Shown piece after piece: positions 1 to 8,545 of a stretch of 64,000 nucleotides of DNA (positions are counted from its first letter, which is position 1; each line of letters begins with the position of its first letter). The position numbers were made by a program, and so were the translations under genes. The stretch covers positions 186,001 through 250,000 of the forward strand of contig NZ_JAPRAQ010000004.1 in NCBI RefSeq assembly GCF_029989365.1, read 5' to 3'. This stretch comes from Bradyrhizobium sp. Arg816. Lineage in GTDB: Bacteria; Pseudomonadota; Alphaproteobacteria; Rhizobiales; Xanthobacteraceae. The notes under the pieces are model-generated. The model saw only the letters and a list, made by a program, of their open reading frames with translations. It was not told where the DNA came from and searched no databases.

Positions 1-2
1 AC

Positions 3-1040
<1,038 letters not shown>

Positions 1041-1055
1041 GGGCGCTGGCGAACG

Positions 1056-1622
1056 GTGGCTGTCGTGATGATGCAGATTCGTCACGACGGCCTTAAGTGG
1101 ATAACTCCCTTGACGTCGCTGACAGCGCTCGCTGTCTTGTTGGCGATGGCGGTCTCAGCATCTGCCGAGGTCGATGCAGAACGATTCTTCCCCATATCGA
1201 TCGGTTGCCCGGCCGGCTCGGCCGACGAGTTGTCTCTCGTGAGTGCGAACGCGGCTGGCCGATACACCCGAATGGCGATGAAGGGTAACAGGCTGACCCT
1301 TTCCGTTCGCCACCAAGGCACCGATTGGAAGTTTCGGACAAACTACGATGTTGCTGAAGACGAGATTGATCGCCGTCTGGAGGAGCGAACTCGAACGCTG
1401 CTCCGAAATTCTCTCCAGGCACTGCGGGATTTTGAAAAGGGACATTTGCGACGGCACGAAGGAGTACTTTGCCCGTTACCAGCAAATGCTGGCGGACAAC
1501 CGCCGGATAACCGGAGCCAGGTGGCCAATTTCGGAATGATGGGAATGGAGGGCAAGCCTTGGGAATCCGCGGCGCGGTACAAAGCAGCTTGCCGTGGCGA
1601 CGACTCATCCAGCTGCTTTTGA
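1056..1622 (+). CDS. Hypothetical exported protein
   Basis: Unrecognised protein of up to 188 residues. A hydrophobic stretch near residues 20-37 ending in Ala-rich sequence looks like a signal peptide, so it is probably periplasmic. Four cysteines follow (near positions 51, 138, 179 and 187). GTG at 1056 is one possible start; ATG at 1068 or 1071 would give a better signal peptide. The last 18 bases overlap the convergent gene ending at 1605. Several other frames are also open here, so the call rests on the signal peptide and position rather than on homology. Confidence 0.5.
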   Translation: MAVVMMQIRHDGLKWITPLTSLTALAVLLAMAVSASAEVDAERFFPISIGCPAGSADELSLVSANAAGRYTRMAMKGNRLTLSVRHQGTDWKFRTNYDVAEDEIDRRLEERTRTLLRNSLQALRDFEKGHLRRHEGVLCPLPANAGGQPPDNRSQVANFGMMGMEGKPWESAARYKAACRGDDSSSCF

Positions 1623-2261
1623 TTTACCCGCGAGAGCCTCTGCAATCGTGTAGCGGCCATTGTCCTTTGCCTCGATCCGCTCCCGATGAAACGACACGAT
1701 CTCGGCGAAAGGATGCTCGAGCTCTTCCGCGATCAGCTCGGTTGTCAACGCATCCGCGGCCTCCCAGCTCGACGCTCGCCTCAGCACGTCGAGCAGCAGC
1801 AACCGTGTGTCCATCGACCTGATCCTGTGTCCTGCTAGATGTGCAGCGGCCTTGAGGCGCAACGCGGTCGCCTCCGATAGCGCCTTCCGGTCGTCGGCGA
1901 CCCAGGCCGCAGAGAGCGTACTCAGGAACGCCGCCCGCCGGTCGCCGCAGTGCACGTCGAAGGCGGCGCGGGCCAGAAAACGCCGCTCCACCGGATCGGG
2001 CGAGGGATCGGTCGAGGCGGCGCGGAATTCGGCGGTCTCGACGAAGGTCATTGCGCGTTCGTCTCCCTTCTCGAGATCGAAGGCCACGTAGCCGCAAAAC
2101 GGGCACTCCTGCAGCCAAGTGTCGATTGTGGAGCGCTCCATTCCGGCCGATCGTTGATCGAGGTCGGGTGAGCCGAACGAGTTCGTGCTCATCAGGATGG
2201 TCTGCTCGGACGTCTTGCCGCAGCAATAGCAGCGCAGCCTCTTGGTGTCGTAGCTGGTCAT
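1605..2261 (-). CDS. Hypothetical zinc-ribbon-like protein
   Basis: 218 residues starting at ATG 2261. The N-terminal third carries two paired-cysteine motifs, C-Y-C-C-G-K near residue 11 and C-P-F-C-G-Y near residue 53, which together look like a zinc ribbon. The rest is helical and rich in Ala, Glu and Arg, as in TPR-like folds. It lies 13 bases downstream of the TPR protein gene at 2275-3384 on the same strand, so the two are probably co-transcribed. The broad style resembles DUF2225-type proteins, but I cannot assign a family with confidence. Confidence 0.6.
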   Translation of the reverse strand: MTSYDTKRLRCYCCGKTSEQTILMSTNSFGSPDLDQRSAGMERSTIDTWLQECPFCGYVAFDLEKGDERAMTFVETAEFRAASTDPSPDPVERRFLARAAFDVHCGDRRAAFLSTLSAAWVADDRKALSEATALRLKAAAHLAGHRIRSMDTRLLLLDVLRRASSWEAADALTTELIAEELEHPFAEIVSFHRERIEAKDNGRYTIAEALAGKSKAAG

Positions 2262-2274
2262 CCTGAATGTTCCT

Positions 2275-3384
2275 CTATGCGCCCCATCGTTTCCTCGTGA
2301 TGCCGCGAACCATCTCCGATGTACGGACGAGTCGCTCGACGAGATTGCCGCGACCGCGGTAGAGCACCTGCTTGTCCCCTGCCAAATCCCTGATCTCTTG
2401 CCGGACGGTCGGTTTGCCGGCGTCGAGGAAACGGCGCAGCACGTCGTGGCTGCGCTCCAGCAATGGCTCAGCCTCCATCGATCCGGCATCGGCATAGCCA
2501 TGCGCGAGCTCGCTGAGAATCCAGAGCAGAGCCGCGGCATCGTCACCGTAGATGCGCTCGCAGATCGACAGCAGGCGCTTGAGGAGAGGGGCGGCGTGGT
2601 GAAACTGGCCGCTTTCCAGGCATGCGCGCGAAATCCTCTCCAACGTTCGTTGGACCTCCACGCTGTCCGGACCGGATTGCTCCTCGTAGATCGTGAGAGC
2701 CGCCTCGAACAGCACGCGTGCCCTGCGGATGCCTTCCGGCTCGTAGCGCGGCCGCTCGAATTGGCTCGATGAGATCAGCGTCACCGCGAGCGGGACCATC
2801 GCCGCGGCCGCCTCCTTGGTGGTCTCGCCAAAGGCGGCGTCCATCGCATCGAGATGTTGCTCGAGATAGCGGTCGGCCTGCTCCCGCTTGCGTTCGCGAA
2901 GGCAGATATCGATCAGGGTTCCGAGCGTCGGCACGACGTCTGCGCTGTGGGCGCCTTTCAAACGTTCCTTGATCGCGAGGCTGCGTTCGAGCAGCCTTCG
3001 TGCATCCGCCAGCCGATTGAGATTGAGATAGATCGAAGCAAGCGAGTCGCATTGGTCGCTGATGCGCCGATCGAATTCCCCCTGCGTGCTCGCCATGATG
3101 TCGAGCCGCTTCAGCAGGAACGGCTCGCGCGCCTTGAAGCTCATGGGGTGGCGCTGGCCGAGCCACCCGTCAATCCAGGGCAGGATCGACGCGGGTCCGC
3201 GCAGCGTCTCCCGAATCGCGAGGCAGCGCTCGAAATAGGGGACCGCGTCCTCCGATTCCTCATATTGGCAGATCAGGCCGGCGAGCGTGTCGAGCGCCAC
3301 TGCGACCTCCTCGCTCGCCGCGCCGAACTTCTTCTCGAGTCCCGCAATGTGGACGAGATGTTTGTCGACCATGTGAGATGTCAT
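2275..3384 (-). CDS. Tetratricopeptide-repeat protein
   Basis: 369 residues from ATG 3384; the longer open frame upstream has no protein-like character. Repeating helical pairs with the TPR pattern (for example a repeat around Y-L-N-L-N-R-L-A-D-A-R-R-L-L-E-R-S-L) run through most of the chain, in the style of kinesin-light-chain-type repeats. There is no signal peptide and no catalytic motif. It probably acts as a cytoplasmic protein-protein scaffold. It sits between a small exported protein gene and the zinc-ribbon gene on the same strand, in a block of unknown genes next to secA. Confidence 0.75.
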   Translation of the reverse strand: MTSHMVDKHLVHIAGLEKKFGAASEEVAVALDTLAGLICQYEESEDAVPYFERCLAIRETLRGPASILPWIDGWLGQRHPMSFKAREPFLLKRLDIMASTQGEFDRRISDQCDSLASIYLNLNRLADARRLLERSLAIKERLKGAHSADVVPTLGTLIDICLRERKREQADRYLEQHLDAMDAAFGETTKEAAAAMVPLAVTLISSSQFERPRYEPEGIRRARVLFEAALTIYEEQSGPDSVEVQRTLERISRACLESGQFHHAAPLLKRLLSICERIYGDDAAALLWILSELAHGYADAGSMEAEPLLERSHDVLRRFLDAGKPTVRQEIRDLAGDKQVLYRGRGNLVERLVRTSEMVRGITRKRWGA

Positions 3385-3419
3385 GAAAGCAACGGCCTTG
3401 GAGGGTGAAGTCTCGGGTT

Positions 3420-3929
3420 CTATGCGCCGCCGCACTTCTCGATGGCGGATCGCCAGTTCGCGGCGTCGATGCGCGGCAGTCGATAGCTGTTCGGTCCCTG
3501 CGAAATGATCAACGGGTCCGCGCGCTCGATCACGTCCAGCAGGCGTGACTGCGCCTTCTGCCATCGCTTGCCGAACAGCTCCGGATCCTGCCGGGAAAAG
3601 CCGAGGTCCCATTGCACGAAACTCGTTTGGTCCGCGCCTTCAGGCTCTTCAAACTCACCATGCAGCGTCACGCGAGCACGAACCCTGCCTATGGCGATGG
3701 AAGCTTTGCCGGCCTTCTTTGCCGTGCCCGGATATTTGGCGTGCAGCCCGAACGCGCGGCCGCACCCGAGCTGGAACATCATCGCTCCGTTTTCCGCATA
3801 ACTCAGCGAGGGAAGCTTGCGTGAATCGAATTCAAGCTTCCAGCCGTCGGCCCGGCCGAGGGCGGAAAGCAACAAAAGGAAGAACAACGCCATCAGGGCA
3901 ATTGAGAGTGGCTGGCGAGCCTGTGACAT
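3420..3929 (-). CDS. Hypothetical exported protein
   Basis: 169 residues from ATG 3929, chosen because a typical signal peptide (hydrophobic Leu/Ala core ending in GRA) follows directly; upstream in-frame codons add an unlikely charged extension. The mature part has two cysteines (in the GCGRAF and EKCGG segments) and no recognised domain. The gene lies 35 bases before the TPR gene and may belong to the same minus-strand transcription unit. Function unknown. Confidence 0.6.
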   Translation of the reverse strand: MSQARQPLSIALMALFFLLLLSALGRADGWKLEFDSRKLPSLSYAENGAMMFQLGCGRAFGLHAKYPGTAKKAGKASIAIGRVRARVTLHGEFEEPEGADQTSFVQWDLGFSRQDPELFGKRWQKAQSRLLDVIERADPLIISQGPNSYRLPRIDAANWRSAIEKCGGA

Positions 3930-4039
3930 CGTGGATCGGCCTGTGCGGGATATGAATTTCGGAGCTTTGCTGACGAGGCTCGGTTTGTCCATCGGCGACC
4001 AATTGATTGGGGGGCTGACGACGAGAGCGACTCATTTGG

Positions 4040-4477
4040 TTAGCGGCGCATCACGCTTGGGTTGTCATGCCTTATTCGGCTCGGCTTCAGGCCGAATGAT
4101 TGCCTGCACAGGGGGCCGAACGCGCCGGCGGAAGCCAGAACGCCGGCGCCGACATTCGCGGGCTCGGCCCGAAAGCCCTTCACCCTTCCGCCCGGCCCGA
4201 CGGTCGCGGTCACGTCGCAGAAGAAATCTTCGAGGCGCGCGCCATCGTCGTCGGGCCGTTCGGAAGCGGTCGTGGCCTTGAGCCGCCACTGATAGATTTG
4301 GCCGCCGCCGCTTGCCCCCGTGATATGATCAGGCGGCCCGTATGTCTGCATGAGTTCGACAATGCGGGCGCCGATCGGTGGATCGACGGGACTGCCCGCA
4401 GCCTGGCCGATCGATCCGAGCGCAGACGCGGCAAAAGCAGCTAGATAAAGGATGGGCCGGACGCGGTTAAAGCTCAT
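4040..4477 (-). CDS. Hypothetical exported small protein
   Basis: 145 residues from ATG 4477. A signal peptide is visible (hydrophobic residues about 8-25, then GQAAG). A short motif, MQTYGPPDHITG...GQIYQW, resembles the G-P-P-xx-Y/I-W pattern of small SmpA/OmlA-like or DUF-type lipoprotein folds, but there is no lipobox. Two cysteines are present in the mature part. It lies 37 bases downstream of the larger cysteine-rich gene on the same strand, with which it is likely co-transcribed. Confidence 0.55.
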   Translation of the reverse strand: MSFNRVRPILYLAAFAASALGSIGQAAGSPVDPPIGARIVELMQTYGPPDHITGASGGGQIYQWRLKATTASERPDDDGARLEDFFCDVTATVGPGGRVKGFRAEPANVGAGVLASAGAFGPLCRQSFGLKPSRIRHDNPSVMRR

Positions 4478-4514
4478 GTCGTCCGCCTTCAATCTCGCAG
4501 TTTCGCGGCAGGCT

Positions 4515-5585
4515 TCAGCGTCCGCCCGATACGCCGCTCTCGCGATTTCGTGGAGGTGGTCCTGGTGAATAGCGGGGCGTGGCCCGATTTGCCGAGCCGC
4601 TGCTCCCGGCCGCGATCCCTGCAATCCCGATCGCCGCGCCCAGCAGATCGGCGGCGCTGATGCCGCTCGAGGAGCTCTCGCCGCCGCCGGTGTAGACCAG
4701 GTTGTGGCCGTGGACCGTGGTGCTACCGCAGGTGGCGCAGCAGTCCTCGCAACCATGCTTGTCGTCCGGACCAACGCCCCAGTAGGGGCTGGCGCTACCC
4801 GTCGCCCAAGCCCCAAAGCAGATTTTCTCGCCGGGCTGACAGCTCAAACGATACTTGTGCAGCTGCGAATCGTTCAAAGCGTAGGCTTCGCCTCCGCCCG
4901 GCCATTCATGATTGCGGCCCTGCGAGTAGAAGCTTGCCTGGATCCGGAACTTGTAGCTGCTTCTCAGAGCGAAGACGACGACGTTCGGACCGAAATCGCT
5001 CGACGCAGCTTCTGCCGGGCGCGGGGAGGGCCGCTTCGCATCTGATTCCATCTGCCGCATTTCCATCTCGAGCTTTGCGGCTTCCCGCTCGGTCCGGCGC
5101 CTGTCGTCGTCCTTCTGCCTCGCTTCGATGGCCTGCATCTCCGCGTTCAGCCTGGCGAGTTCGTCGGCGCTCTTGTCGCCCGGTGCCCGGCTCGATCCGC
5201 TCACGCCCGATTCGGGTGCCTGCCTGAGGCGGTCGCTGCGCATCTTTTCCAGGATCGCGGATTCCTTGGCATTGACCTGATCCTGAATCTGCTTCTGGCG
5301 CTCCTGGTCTCTGGCGATATCGGGCGGAACCGCGGGTTTCTTGCCCTGAAGCTCGTCGACTTTGTCACGCAGCGAATTCGGCGTGGCGCACACGCCGTTG
5401 TTCTTGGACGTCTGGACGAAATCCAGGTGCTGCCTTTCGCAATCGAGGCAGTTTCGATACAGGGAATCGAGCTCCGCAGAGATCATCTTGCAGGACCAGT
5501 TGGGTCCGAACTTCTGCTGGAGCGTCTCCGAACGTGCTGCGCCGGCGGCGACCGCCAGGACGGCGATCAGAACCCATCGTTTCAA
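4515..5585 (-). CDS. Hypothetical exported coiled-coil, cysteine-rich protein
   Basis: 356 residues if TTG 5585 is the start. That choice gives a clean signal peptide (MKRWVLIAVLAVAAGAARS) and is preceded by AAAGGGA about 10 bases upstream; ATG 5642 and GTG 5603 are longer alternatives. The order is signal peptide, a short cysteine-containing region (C-L-D-C), a long charged coiled-coil stretch (about residues 85-185), then a compact C-terminal domain with many Cys, Trp and Gly residues (C-E-D-C-C-A-T-C-G) and a Gly/Ser tail. Probably an envelope protein held by disulphides. No family recognised. Confidence 0.6.
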   Translation of the reverse strand: MKRWVLIAVLAVAAGAARSETLQQKFGPNWSCKMISAELDSLYRNCLDCERQHLDFVQTSKNNGVCATPNSLRDKVDELQGKKPAVPPDIARDQERQKQIQDQVNAKESAILEKMRSDRLRQAPESGVSGSSRAPGDKSADELARLNAEMQAIEARQKDDDRRRTEREAAKLEMEMRQMESDAKRPSPRPAEAASSDFGPNVVVFALRSSYKFRIQASFYSQGRNHEWPGGGEAYALNDSQLHKYRLSCQPGEKICFGAWATGSASPYWGVGPDDKHGCEDCCATCGSTTVHGHNLVYTGGGESSSSGISAADLLGAAIGIAGIAAGSSGSANRATPRYSPGPPPRNRESGVSGGR

Positions 5586-5706
5586 TTCGAACGTCCCTTT
5601 CACGTGCCACCCATCCAGGTCGCCGGTCGCTGACGCCCTCACGAAGAGGTCCTGGACAGTTCTGCGTGACCCCAGCCAAAATGCCAGCGATATTGCAATA
5701 GATTCG

Positions 5707-5737
5707 GCGGCGCTTAACCCAACGGGTTATGCGCCGC
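5707..5737. promoter_or_regulatory. 31-bp imperfect palindrome between divergent genes
   Basis: Arms GCGGCGC-t-TAACCC and GGGTTA-t-GCGCCGC flank AAC; 13 of 14 positions pair. It lies 48-78 bases before the ATG at 5785, in the divergent region between two exported-protein genes. It could be an operator or a transcribed hairpin. No T-run follows on either strand, which argues against a simple terminator. Confidence 0.45.
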
Positions 5738-5784
5738 TAACGATACTGATGATGCTTGATCGCTTTGGAAAAGGAAAGATCGGT

Positions 5785-6465
5785 ATGAAGCATGCGCCCG
5801 TGCGCGATCCCGTTTTCAACATTGCTGCGCTGCGGCGTCTTTGGCGCCGGGCGACGGTCGCTGGCGTACTGTATTTGCTGCTTGCGTCCACGCTATCTGC
5901 CCAAGCCCCGCCAGTCAGCAAGTGGGCCAAAATCACGGTTACCGGCTGCACGACTTTTACCAAGAACGGCAAGGTGGACTTCAAATCGCCATGCGCAACC
6001 GAGACTTTCTACCTCGGGATACTGGGCGATGGTTATCGCTTCAGCTTGCTCGAGAACAAAGTGAGCTGCGCAGCCAACGAAAAGCGTGTCATCCGAGCGA
6101 AGACTGACGGCGCTGATACAGTGGCCTTGATCGAAGCGGATTGTCGAACGTCGGCGGCGTCCTTCGCGATCAACTGGAGCCACACTTACAAGGGCGTCGA
6201 GGGAGGGTACAAATCCAGGGATGGTGGCCCGCTCTATTATATCCAGAAGCACTCGGGAGTGGTCGAAATCGAACGTCGCTCCGAATCGGATTGTAACGTC
6301 ACTTCGCTTTCGAAGTCTCTCCGCACCGTCGTTCCCGAAGGATATGACTATGCGCAACGACCTTCGCCCGCGGAGCTCAAGGGTTGGGAATCTTCGTTCA
6401 AATCGCCTGTCTGCCGCCTCTACGACAGTGCCAAGGCGGCTTGCGGTCAGGACACATGCGATTGA
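5785..6465 (+). CDS. Hypothetical exported protein
   Basis: 226 residues from ATG 5785, chosen because AAGGAAAG lies about 8 bases upstream; an in-frame ATG at 5752 is the alternative. A signal-anchor-like hydrophobic segment (about residues 24-40, VLYLLLASTLSAQA) suggests export. The mature domain has several cysteines (in TGCTTF, KSPCATE, KVSCAANE, EADCRTS, SDCNVTS, VCRLYD, AACGQDTCD), so disulphide bonding in the periplasm is likely. No family recognised. Transcribed away from the cysteine-rich gene at 4515-5585. Confidence 0.6.
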   Translation: MKHAPVRDPVFNIAALRRLWRRATVAGVLYLLLASTLSAQAPPVSKWAKITVTGCTTFTKNGKVDFKSPCATETFYLGILGDGYRFSLLENKVSCAANEKRVIRAKTDGADTVALIEADCRTSAASFAINWSHTYKGVEGGYKSRDGGPLYYIQKHSGVVEIERRSESDCNVTSLSKSLRTVVPEGYDYAQRPSPAELKGWESSFKSPVCRLYDSAKAACGQDTCD

Positions 6466-6594
6466 ACCAGGATGCAGCGCATGAGGCGGCTTTACCTCGG
6501 CGGGGCGGCCTCAGTCAGGAAATGGAATGGTGCCTCAAGGCGGGGTCCGTGACCGGACCAGCCGCCTCAGCGCTTCCCTTGCGTGAAATTCCAC

Positions 6595-7053
6595 TCAATT
6601 CGAGCTGTCGATCAAACTCTCCAGCAGCCGCTTCAATTCGCTCGTCGACTTGTCGCCGTAGCTCTCCAGGATGTGCTCCTCCTGGTCCACTGCGAGCGAG
6701 TTGAGCTTCTTGCACAGCACCTTGCCGCGGTCGGAGATGAACATCAAAACCTTGCGGCGGTCGTTCGGGTCCTGCACGCGATAGACCAGCGTGTCGGAGA
6801 CCATGCGGTCGATCATCTTGGTCAGCGTCGGATGATTGAGCAGCACCGCGTCTGCGAGTTCGCCCATCGAGTGGCCATCGCCGTCCGACAACACCTTAAG
6901 GATGCGCCACTGCTCGACGGGAACGCCTTCCTTGCTGAGGCGCAGTTCCAGCTGCCGGTTGATCTCCCGGTTGGCTTGCGCCAGCAGGTAGGCGAGGTGT
7001 TCGGTGATCGGGGAGTTCGGTTTTGCCACGGCTAAGACTTCGTCTTGACCCAA
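6595..7053 (-). CDS. MarR-family transcriptional regulator
   Basis: Winged-helix regulator of 152 residues (TTG 7053) or 144 residues (GTG 7029, giving MAKPNSP...). The MarR core is clear: the dimerisation helices, the recognition region around S-M-G-E-L-A-D-A-V-L-L-N-H-P-T-L-T-K-M-I-D-R-M, and the wing motif D-P-N-D-R-R-K-V-L-M-F-I-S-D-R-G. It is divergent from the AmiC-like binding protein and the amidase operon. Perfect short palindromes fill the gap, so it most likely controls that locus in response to an amide-type ligand; this is inferred from position. Confidence 0.9.
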   Translation of the reverse strand: MGQDEVLAVAKPNSPITEHLAYLLAQANREINRQLELRLSKEGVPVEQWRILKVLSDGDGHSMGELADAVLLNHPTLTKMIDRMVSDTLVYRVQDPNDRRKVLMFISDRGKVLCKKLNSLAVDQEEHILESYGDKSTSELKRLLESLIDSSN

Positions 7054-7102
7054 ATGAGTGAATGTCTTGCAATCAATGCTGCATCTATATGCACTTCAAT
7101 TG

Positions 7103-7127
7103 TTGAATATTCAATATTTTCAAAATA
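7103..7127. promoter_or_regulatory. Candidate MarR operator
   Basis: A perfect 12-bp palindrome TTGAATATTCAA (7103-7114) is followed by TTTCAAAATA (7118-7127). The same ten bases TTTCAAAATA recur at 8422-8431 before the amidase gene. AT-rich palindromes between a MarR gene and its divergent target are typical operator positions, so joint control of both promoters is likely. Confidence 0.6.
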
Positions 7128-7250
7128 GGATGTTTGCCTAACAAAAGGGCGGATGCCGCGGCCGCCTGCTCATTGTGCTTTCAGGTCTGGTGCCAGACAG
7201 GAGTTGGCGTGCGCGCGACGGTAAACTTCCCGGCTCACGGCAGTCCGGCG

Positions 7251-8393
7251 ATGCCGCCGTCCTTGCTGCTGAGGAATCTGTCGTCGTCGGGAGCCGATAG
7301 CTCGCTGTCGCCGGGCGATCATGCCTTCCGCAGGCGGCGTGGCGCGAACAAGCTGCGCATCGGCGGCTTCATCTGCTGCACGGGATCGCCGGGGGTGTGG
7401 GGCCCCTGCGCGACCAACAGCGCGCAGCTCGCCGTTGCCGAGATCAACAAGCGCGGCGGCATCCTCGGCCGCGAGATCGAGCTGTCGATCTACGACGCCG
7501 GCGGCCCGCTCGACGAGGTGCTGAACCGCGCCGAGCAGGCGATCGCGTTCGACGAAGTCGATCTCATCGTCGGGCTGCACACCAGCGCGGTCCGCGTCGG
7601 CTTGCGCGACGTCACCACGCGTCATCGCATCCCCTACATCTATACGCCGGTCTACGAAGGCGGCGAGCGCACGCCCGGCGTGATGGCGATCGGCGAGACG
7701 CCGCGCTGGCAGAGCCGGCCGTCGATCCACTGGCTTGCCGACGTCAAGAAGGCGTCGCGCTGGTATCTGATCGGCAGCGATTACGTCTGGCCCTGGCAGT
7801 CGCACCGCGCCGTGAAGAACTACATCAGGGAAACCGGAGGCCACGTCGTCGGCGAGGAGTTCGTCCCCCTCGGCGAGGACAATCACGAGCCGCACCTGGC
7901 GCGCATCCGTGCCGCGCGGCCCGATGTCGTGCTGATCTCGCTGATCGGCACCGACAGCGTCACCTTCAATCGTGCCTTCGGCGAATGCGGCCTCGGCGCC
8001 ACGACGCTGCGGCTGGCGGGGGCCATGGACGAGACGGTGCTGCTCGGCATCGGCGCCGACAACAGCGAGAACATGTTCTGCGCCTCCGGCTATTTCTCGG
8101 GTATCGGCTCGCGGGCCAATGACGACTTCCAGATCCGCTATCGCGCGATGTTCGGGCCGAACGCCCCGCCGATCGGCTCGCTTGGCCAGTCCAGCTATGA
8201 AGGCCTGCGTTTCCTCGAAGCCGTGGCGAAAAAGGCAGGTTCGCTGTCCATGGCGCCCATGCTCGCGGCGGGCCGCAACATCGTTTACGGCGGCGCGCGC
8301 GGACCGGTTGTCGTTCGCAACGGCCACGCCCGCATGCAGATGTATCTCGCCGAGGCCGACGGCCTCGACTTCAAGCTGATCAAGCCGGTCTGA
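7251..8393 (+). CDS. AmiC-like amide-binding protein (type I periplasmic-binding fold)
   Basis: 380 residues from ATG 7251; TTG 7134 would add 39 residues with no signal-peptide character. The fold is that of the Peripla_BP_5 family used by AmiC and urea/short-chain-amide receptors: LRIGGFICCTGSPGVWG at the first strand, the A-V-A-E-I-N-K-R-G-G-I-L-G-R-E-I-E helix, and WYLIGSDYVWPWQSHR, close to the AmiC segment FIGSDYIYPRES. There is no export signal, so it may be a cytoplasmic ligand sensor, as AmiC is in Pseudomonas. It could instead be a binding protein with a degenerate leader. It lies between a marR gene and the amidase. Confidence 0.8.
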   Translation: MPPSLLLRNLSSSGADSSLSPGDHAFRRRRGANKLRIGGFICCTGSPGVWGPCATNSAQLAVAEINKRGGILGREIELSIYDAGGPLDEVLNRAEQAIAFDEVDLIVGLHTSAVRVGLRDVTTRHRIPYIYTPVYEGGERTPGVMAIGETPRWQSRPSIHWLADVKKASRWYLIGSDYVWPWQSHRAVKNYIRETGGHVVGEEFVPLGEDNHEPHLARIRAARPDVVLISLIGTDSVTFNRAFGECGLGATTLRLAGAMDETVLLGIGADNSENMFCASGYFSGIGSRANDDFQIRYRAMFGPNAPPIGSLGQSSYEGLRFLEAVAKKAGSLSMAPMLAAGRNIVYGGARGPVVVRNGHARMQMYLAEADGLDFKLIKPV

Positions 8394-8421
8394 GCCTGCT
8401 GCGGCGATCCGGACAGCCGCA

Positions 8422-8455
8422 TTTCAAAATAATACTTGAAAAGGAAAATATTTCC
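8422..8455. promoter_or_regulatory. Candidate operator/promoter region of the amidase operon
   Basis: This AT-rich patch in GC-rich DNA contains TTTCAAAATA (8422-8431, repeated from the marR side), an inverted pair TTTCAA/TTGAAA (8422-8427 and 8436-8441), and GGAAA-ATA-TTTCC (8443-8455). It lies about 90 bases before the amidase start and is probably the second site of the divergent MarR regulator. Confidence 0.5.
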
Positions 8456-8545
8456 GCTTTGAATGTTTCAGCCAAGGCCGCTGGGCGCGTCGCGCCAATC
8501 GCGGCCGCGCGCAGGGACCGTACCAAGAAACTTCAGGAGAGCGCC

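Noticed and set aside
8459..8545. N-terminal extension of the amidase from TTG 8459
   Set aside because: GTG 8546 has a clear AGGAGA site, and starting there aligns the triad residues with the Rhodococcus enzyme numbering.
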